This document shows, piece by piece, positions 56,957 to 64,000 of a DNA stretch of 64,000 nucleotides. This DNA comes from Sporothrix humicola (Eukaryota > Ascomycota > Sordariomycetes > Ophiostomatales > Ophiostomataceae). The DNA lies in the NCBI GenBank assembly GCA_021396245.1, contig WNYE01000036.1:186001-250000 (forward strand), read 5' to 3'. The translations under genes and the position numbers were made by a program. The first letter of the stretch is position 1; each line of letters begins with the position of its first letter. The notes beneath the pieces are model-generated. The model saw only the letters and a list, made by a program, of their open reading frames with translations. It did not search any database and was not told the origin of the DNA.

Positions 56957-59900
56957 CTAAGCAGCCTGCTCCTTCTCCTTGCCAGCCTGGCTGGCGACAT
57001 AGCTCTCCAGCTTGTCCTGGGCAGCGCTGATGTCCTCGGCACGGATGCCGCTGCGGTCGCACATGCCGCGGAAGATGCCGTTCTCGTTCTGGTACAGCAC
57101 CATGGGGTTGTCCAGCTCGGCAATGGCGCCCTGGTCCATGACGCAGATGCGGTCGTAGCCAATAATGGTCCGCAGGCGATGCGCAATGCAGAGCAGTGTC
57201 TTGCCGCGGAAACCAGAGGCAATGGTCGCCTGGATCTTGTCGTCCGTCTCCATATCGACCGACGACGTCGCCTCGTCGCAGACAATGATCTGGCTGCCAC
57301 GCACCAGGGCACGCGCCAGAGCCATGAGCTGGCGCTGGCCCAGCGAGAAGTTAAGGCCGTCTTCCTCGACGATGCTGTCCAGCCCGATGCGTGTCGCATC
57401 ACGGCCAGTTGCAGCCGGAGCATCAGGGGCCACCGGCACAACGGAGCTGCCAGGAGCGTCCTCCTTGCTGCCACTACCACTGCCGCTGGCGGCACCGGCG
57501 ACGGCAACCTGCTCGGCATCGTCCGAGACTAGATCGGCCTGGCGGAGCGCCGACCAGAGCTCAAGGTCGTTGTGCTCGTTGAAGGGATCCAGGTTGCTGC
57601 GGACAGTGCCGCGGAACAGAGTGGGATCCTGGGGGATAATGGCAAGGCGCGAACGCAGGTCGTGGAGACCAATGGTCGCGATGTCAATGCCATCAATGGT
57701 AATGCGGCCCCCGCTGATCTCGACTAGACGGAACAACGTCGACATGATACTGGACTTGCCAGCACCCGTGCGGCCCACAATACCGATACGCTCGCCGCCC
57801 TGGACATGAATGTCAAGGCCGCGCAGCACCAGCGGAAGACCGTCACGGTAGCGCATCTCCACATTGTCAAAGACAATCTCGCCCTTCTCGGGCCAGCTCT
57901 TGCGCACCTCGATAGTGTGCAGAGGCGCCTCCTCCTCGAGCTGCTGGCCATAGTACTGCAGGCGCTCCACGGCGTTCATGCCGTTCTCGACCTCGGCGAG
58001 CTGGCGGACGGTGAACTGGATCATCTGGACAATGGCCAGAATGTACGACAGCACGAGACCACCAATAGACGGCGAGACATTGAAGCGCGACGTCACAACG
58101 AGAATACCGGTTGTGAACACGAGCAGGTTGCCAATCATATCAAGACGGATAGACAGCCAGCGCTGGTTGCTGAAAGTCAGGTAATAAGCCGAGTTCATGT
58201 CGTCAATGGCAACGCGCAGGTCCGACATGAAGTGCTCCTTCAGGCCATAGGCACGGATACACGCCACACCGCTCAGACCCTCGCCGAATTTGGCAAAGAC
58301 GTTGGACCGGAGAACCGACTCGAAACGCTTGACCTCACGGGCCGACGCACGGTAGAAGGAGGTGGCGAAGAGGAAGATGAGGAACAATGGGCCGAGGGCA
58401 ATGGCAAAGTAGTGGAAGAAGGCGATGATGAGGGCAAAGACCGAAACAATGCTACCGACACTGAAGAAGTACATACGCATGGCATCACTCAGCGAGTTGT
58501 CCATGACGTCGACATCACGACTGAAGCGGTTGGTGATACGGCCGAGCGGAGTGGTATCAAAGAACGACATGGGCGCACGAAGCACGCGGCCAATAGCACG
58601 ACGAAGCATGACCTTGGACGACCGGGTACCGAAGATCGACAGCGAGACCATGAAGCCAAAAGTGAGCGCAGCCTGGACCACGCCGAGAGCAGCATACACG
58701 CCAATGTACACGCCTGTCGTGTAGCCAAACTTGTTAGACGTCCAGTACGAGAGCCAGAGCGAAGTCGCAATGTTGGAGCCCTGCGCGAGAATCAGCAGGA
58801 ACACGACCAGGGGACCAAACAAGATGGAGCCAGAAGATCTGATGTAGTCAGCGATCGTCGACCACGGCACGCTGGCGACGGCACGCTCTTCGCTCTGCAT
58901 CAGGGTCTTGCCCTTCTTCTTCTTTTTCTTGCTCTCGCCATCGGCCGACGGCGCAGCAGGGGCATCGGTCTCCCGCTCCTCCTCGACGGAAGTCGACTCC
59001 ATCAGCTGCTGGAAGCCCTCGTGGTCGCGCATGAGGTTGTCAAAGGTGTCGACGGCCTGGATCTTGCCGGCCTCCATCCAGATGATGCGGTCGCAGCGGT
59101 TGAGCACCCAGAGCTGATGGGTGGCGAGAATACGGCACTTGTCCTTGAGCAGGCCAAGAATGGCGTTGTCGAAAATGTGGCGGCCGACGTGGGCATCGAC
59201 AGCACTCAGGGGGTCATCCATCAGCACGATATCGGCGTCAAAGTAGATGGCACGGGCGATGTTCAGACGCTGCTTCTGGCCACCGGAGATGGTGATACCA
59301 CGTTCACCAATCTCGGTAGCATCACCAGCCGGCAGCATGTCCAAATCTGGTTGGAGGGCGCATCTAAACGAAATGTTAGCATTGGTTCGACAAAAGAAGA
59401 ATATTCACGGAAAATCGGTAAAAGGGGAAACTTACGCTTTGATGACATCCTTGTACCACTTTTCGTTGTACTCCTTGCCGAACATGATGTTCTTGCGGAG
59501 GGTGGTGTTCTGGATCCAGGCATACTGCGGGCAGAAGGCACGGGATGCACCCAGGATAACCTCACCACTGGTCTTGCGCATATCGCCGGCAAGAGCAGCC
59601 AGCAGGGAACTCTTTCCGCTGCCGACAGAGCCAATGACGGCCACCAGCTCGTTGCGACCAATGCTAAAGTTGAGGTCGTTGAGCTTGAACGGCTCGGGCT
59701 CTTCGACGAGGGTACTGGCCGTGTCACCGCCGCTGCCATCAGACGAGGCAGGGCGGGTGGCGGCAGCCTTGGCGGCGGCAGCCTCCTTCTTCTTGTTCTC
59801 CTTCTTGGCAGCGGCGGCCTTCTTGCTGCCGGCCACCTCGTCGGTCTCCTGGGTGGGCGTTCTCTCCCAGGTGAAGCTGGCGTCGTGCATCTCGACGGCG

Positions 59901-61666
59901 CTGGTGCCTTCGGGCTTCCACTCGACTTCCTCCTCCTGCTCCTCGGCGAGCAGGAACTCCTGGATACGCTTCACGGACGTCCATGCATCGGTGACCTGGC
60001 CAATAACCAGGGGCAGCAGGTTGAGGGGCATGCGCAGACCGTTGAAGAGAGCGAGCGACGAGAAGACCTTGGCGGGGGCGAGGTTGTGGTGGGACAGCGA
60101 GAAGGCGATAAACGACAGCATCGAGGCAAAGATGGGCAGCGACAAGCTAATGGCCATGATGCCGTTACGGATGGACAGCAGGACCTGGATCATGGACACC
60201 TCGGTAGCACGGTACTCTTCGAGACGGGCCAAGAACGAGCTCTCCCAGCCAAAGTACTTGACGAAGCGGACGGACTGCAGGATTTCCTGTGTCAGAGAGA
60301 CACGCTGGTCGGTAACGCGATTGATGCGCTTGCGGCGCTTGAAGAGGCTCTTGATGGCGCGGGTGAGCAGCGGAACGCCAATGACGAGCAGACCGAAGCC
60401 AGCAAGTGCGGCATACGTCAAGTTCACGAGCAGGAGAACGAGGGTGATGAGACACGAGATGGGGGCACACCAGATGATGTGGAAGAGACCGCAGGCCTGG
60501 TCGATACGGTAGGTGTCGACACTCATCAAGTTGACAATGCGGCCGTTGCCCCAGCCGATACCGTCACCAGCAATGAGAGCGTTGGACTGGGCGGCGGTAG
60601 CAGCATCGACATTCATGCGCTTACCCTTACCCTTTGCCGTCTCCTTTTCCTTGTCGGCCTTTTCGTCGCTATCACTACCGTCTTTCCCGCTGGCATCTTT
60701 GGACGCTTCGGCAGACTCGTCGGCGCGAGCACGACCGCCGGCCTTGGCACGACCGGACAGAACCATGCTCTTTTCATAAATCAGGTTGATGAGCGTCGCG
60801 CGGACCTGGCCGCCAATCATCATGCCTCGGAAGATGAAGTGATTCGTGCCCAGACTCTGGCACATTTGCATAATGGTGACACCGAAAACCAGACCCAGGC
60901 CGCGGCCAATGTGCGGCGCGGGGCCGCCGTTGTTGCTGGCATTATAGGCGTCGGTGGCGAACTGGATCAGGAACCGCAAAGTGAAGGGCGACATGACCTG
61001 GAAGATGGACGACGACAGCTGGCACAGACCGCCCAGCCAAAACTCCCAAAAGTACGCCTCGTGCATTGCCCACAGCAGCGGGTACTTGTCGCCGCGGGCC
61101 ACGCGGCGCTTGAACGAGGCGCGCACGCGGTCGGACATGGGCTCGACGGCGCGTTTCGGGTTGACCAGCCAGATGTCGTTGAGCTCGAGTGGGCGCGAGT
61201 AGCCGGTGCGCATGAGGGGGCCCTGCCAGTGGAAGATGAGTTTGCTGAAAAAGTTGGCCTTGTCTTCGGGGCAGATGGTGCGGACGTCCGGCACGGCTGG
61301 CGGTTTGCGCCAGCGAAGCGGGTTCATTTTTTGCAACAAAGACTTCTTTTGGGGTGCGCCGGCGGTGACTGCCGATGTGGCGGCGCTGGTGGCACTGGCG
61401 TCGGTGGCCGTGCTCCGCACACGCTCGATTTCTTCTTGTTGCTGGGCAGCACGGGCGGCCCGGTCGGCGTCGTCGAGATCCGAGTCGTCGTCGTCGTTGT
61501 CGTCACCGTTCCCAGCCGACGATCCCATGGCGCCCAAGGCGACGTCCTTTTCGCTTATGACATCCTCCTCGTTCTTGTTGGCGGCGACGGAGCTGCTGAC
61601 CGGGTCCGGGCCTTCGGTGATCTCGCGCTCGTGCTCCTTTTCGGTTTCATACTCGGAATTCCCCAT
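56957..61666 (-). CDS. YOR1: ABC transporter, ABCC type, YOR1-like
   Basis: Two exons, 61666-59436 and 59363-56957, give 1545 residues; the 72-nt intron (GTAAGT to TTTAG) falls inside NBD1 and joins VIKA to CALQPDLDMLP. The order is an acidic amino-terminal part (no TMD0), TMD1, NBD1, TMD2, NBD2. NBD1 has Walker A GSVGSGKSS (about residue 677), signature ISGGQKQR (about 766) and Walker B VLMDDPLSAVDAH; the Asp where the catalytic Glu normally sits is the degenerate site typical of ABCC. NBD2 has GRTGAGKSS (about 1275), signature FSLGQRQ (about 1415) and IIVCDEATSSVDMETD with the catalytic Glu. Lack of TMD0 and the overall motif pattern fit YOR1, a plasma-membrane exporter of oligomycin and other organic anions and drugs. 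Here it could aid drug resistance or metabolite export; substrate is unknown. Confidence 0.93.
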
Positions 61667-64000
61667 GGTTGCGGTTGATGTCGAGGTCGGGGTGGTGCGA
61701 AAGGCGCAGGCGCAGGCGCAAGTCGGAAGCCGTGAGTGGCGGCAGCAGTGAAGTCACTGTCAGCACAAAAATTGTGAAGTGGTGATGGAGTGATGTCGTC
61801 CAGCGCAAGTGCGGCTCTAATTTGCCAAGACGCCTACAGCTTGCAAGACTCCGGGGTGGTGTTGTTGTCTTGAAGCTTTGAGGTCGGAAGTTCGACAAAA
61901 GGCGGGCTTGGCAAAGCTTGACGTTGACGATATTATTTGTTTTGCCTCCGGTTGTTCGACGGTCTAAAAGATGGACAGAACAAAACACGAAGCAAGAAAC
62001 AAAACAATGTTAAGTGAATACTAATTAAATAGATGAAGAAAGAGTGAAGGGGAGGAAAGAGAGAATGACAAGCAACCTGGCACGGCACACGAGAGCGAAA
62101 GCGAGGATGAGAGAGAGGGTGAAGGAAGAACAGAAATAAACAAGGAACCGTTCAAGAGAAAGAGATAAAAAAACGACAGGAACAAAAAGTAAGGTTCGCC
62201 AGTCTCGGGTCCGATTGCCACACGGGATTGTGGTTACTTTTCGAAGTGCAACTGTGCAGCTCCTTCTGGGTTTATGGGGGTGGATGGCTACCAAGCACCT
62301 TTTTAACCAAAGTTTGCCGTTTACTTTTTTTCTTTTTCGCCTCTCTCCGTCCGTCTGCAAGGTCGGACACTTCCTACTTTTCTACGCTTTTCTTTTATTT
62401 ATCTAATGCCCCTTTCGTTAGCTAGGGGCGTCTGGGGTTTAGACTTTAGGCCGATTTCAGCAGGTGGCCTGGCGACTTTTGGTTGCTTTTGGTGACTTTC
62501 CGTCGCTTTTGGGTGGCCAATGTGGTGCCAAAGTGGTGCAGGACTCGGAGATGACGGCGATTGTGGGTGCCGACAGGTGGGTGGGCCGCCCTAAAATTCG
62601 AAGAAAACGACAAAAAAAGCGTGGAAAGAGGGGGCGCGGACGGCCTGTGGGAGAGGGGACAAAAACAAGCACTTGGCAAGCGTGGTTCGCGTGGTTTGGG
62701 TCTGGGTTGGTTTGTCAGTCGAAATCGGCGGTCCATTTCGACGGTCCGTTGGTCACTGCATTTCGATACTTCGACTTTTACATCCAGGCCGCGTGCCCAG
62801 CAGGCTACAGCTAGCTTTCCGTCTAAAACGGCAAGAAAGCATGGCAACTAGCAGCGACATACTTCAATATTGCTCCGTATTACACGGAGTTTTTCCCATT
62901 GTTGCGTCCAGCAAGGAAGATCATCGACATTCTGAGCCCTACAAGTGTATTATGTCCGTGCTAGAGATGAACTGAAGAGAAACTGCAAGTCCTACAAGTG
63001 CGTGGAGCATCAAGAGGTTGAAGAAATATTGAGCTTGACATGAATACTGGGCCACCAAATGTAGCTCCAGAAATTTGGCCAGAACCATCGAGACAACCTT
63101 ATTTTTGGAGCCTGTACCTTACGTTGTACTTGTGGTGACGTTTGCCAACTCTTGAAAACCGGGCTGAAAGCAATATACTCGATATGAGAACGCCAGGAGC
63201 CTGAATGAAAAAGGAGCACCAAATGGTCCTGAAGTGGTTTCTTCATCTGCCGGCGCCAGGTTCCAACCGGGCCCATGGGATGCCGTCCCATATTGAACTT
63301 GAGCCGCTGGACAGACAGGGACAGATTTAAGAAAAAGGATTGTTGACGAGAATGTCACTGAACAAAAGTCACTCGCGTGGTTGGGCAAGGCCCAGGTCTA
63401 TGGGGGTGGATAGCGATTGGCCAGAGGGCACTGCAGATGGGACTTTGAGCATGCACGACCGGCAAATCGGCACCGGGAAAGGCTATCGCAGTGAGTGAAA
63501 CTGCACGCAAAAACATGCAAGCAGAAAATGCAGGAAAAGTGCCATTCAGTCAAAACAACTGGTACGGACACGGACGATCACAGTGCATTCCAGTGCAGTG
63601 CAGCAAAAGAAGAAAAAGTTCACCAGCAAAATGTTGTGCAACACCAGACCGCAAAACCGTCGACCCAAAGACCCAAACCTCAAAAAGTCATGACAGGTGT
63701 TGTTGAGTGGTCGAGAAAAGGCGTGATACAGCCGCCAAATGGCACTTTTCGCACTAAAGAGTCATTTTTCGCCAGGCACAGGGGCAGAAACCTATGAGAG
63801 CATGCTGTTTCTGAATCTCTTTCAGTGCTTTGTCCCCCTCGAAGAAGATAGCGCCCATGACGAGTTTCTGGCGTCGCGTATTTTGGTGGAGGTTGGTCGC
63901 GTATTTCTTTTGGTTTTGCTATCTCGTTTCGGGAGGTGGATATTCTCGGATTCGTTTATTTTTTTTCTCCTTCTTTTTCATTCTCCAGGCAGCCAGTGGA
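61667..64000. other. Promoter of the ABC transporter and unassigned right end
   Basis: 2.3 kb with no supported gene. The first 400 bp are the probable YOR1-like leader and promoter. A perfect inverted repeat with CCG-like half sites lies at 62873-62889. At the right edge a frame starting near 63800 (plus) reads FQCFVPLEEDSAHDEFLASR and is followed by a possible intron (CTCCAG near 63990); a gene could begin there and run out of the window, but I cannot identify it. Confidence 0.35.
62873..62889. promoter_or_regulatory. Inverted repeat CTCCGT-N5-ACGGAG, possible Zn2Cys6 site
   Basis: Two 6-bp half sites, CTCCGT and ACGGAG, face each other across ATTAC. Paired CCG/CGG triplets with fixed spacing are the usual target of Zn2Cys6 dimers, and TCCGT/ACGGA resembles pleiotropic drug-response elements. 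It lies 1.2 kb upstream of the ABC transporter start. Confidence 0.35.

Noticed and set aside
36723..61666. Secondary-metabolite cluster built on the Zn2Cys6 regulator and the ABC transporter
   Set aside because: No backbone or tailoring enzyme lies between them; the genes in between are housekeeping (FCF1, Nmr), so the grouping is coincidental.
57806..61678. Open frame of 1290 codons on the plus strand, antisense to the ABC transporter
   Set aside because: It mirrors the codon bias of the transporter on the other strand (few TTA, CTA and TCA codons there), crosses the transporter intron without regard to it, and shows His/Asp/Val-rich low-complexity translation with no domain.
1..64000. CRISPR array, bacterial operon or complete transposon
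   Set aside because: The window is eukaryotic; no spaced direct-repeat array, no transposase or reverse-transcriptase frame and no long terminal repeats were seen.

Overview
The window is nuclear DNA of a filamentous ascomycete (Pezizomycotina, probably Sordariomycetes). Short introns of about 50-130 nt with GT(A/T)NGT donors and CTAAC branch sites, long pyrimidine-rich leaders, LysM and HET-domain genes, and fungal families (MID1, Nmr, Zn2Cys6 and RFX regulators, a YOR1-type ABC transporter) all point this way. No species can be named from sequence alone. Gene models were assembled by eye from reading frames, splice consensus and remembered family features; no database search was run.

Layout. 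1-5.4 kb: a bZIP regulator with a long leader, then T-rich non-coding DNA. 5.4-12.3 kb: an accessory-looking block with a broken MFS sugar-transporter fragment, a broken HET-domain gene, an intact secreted LysM protein, a tRNA-like remnant and a fungal rhodopsin-domain membrane protein. 12.3-14.8 kb holds no supported gene. 14.9-22.1 kb: conserved genes for a RAMP4/Ysy6-like ER protein, an INA17-like mitochondrial protein, the MID1 calcium-channel subunit and YOP1. 22.1-24.4 kb: a divergent promoter region carrying an inverted repeat around a 9-bp minisatellite. 24.4-39.8 kb: an RFX regulator, an OXNAD1-like reductase, mitoribosomal mS41, an IRC20/SHPRH-type SNF2-RING protein and a Zn2Cys6 regulator. 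39.8-47.7 kb: almost 8 kb without a supported coding gene, ending in the probable leader of an Nmr nitrogen regulator (47.7-49.2). 50.5-64 kb: FCF1 (eight exons including a 4-nt one), a Csi2-like membrane protein and a YOR1-type ABC transporter.

The genes do not form one pathway. Several functions touch membranes and stress (MID1, YOP1, RAMP4, ABC transporter, rhodopsin-like protein), others ribosome biogenesis and mitochondria (FCF1, mS41, INA17-like), and four are regulators. The most unusual items are the FCF1 exon structure (4-nt micro-exon plus a GC-AG intron), the ATG-only first exon of the RAMP4 gene, the inverted-repeat/minisatellite element, and the degraded HET and transporter genes next to an intact LysM gene. 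I found no CRISPR array, operon, complete transposon or undescribed multi-gene system.
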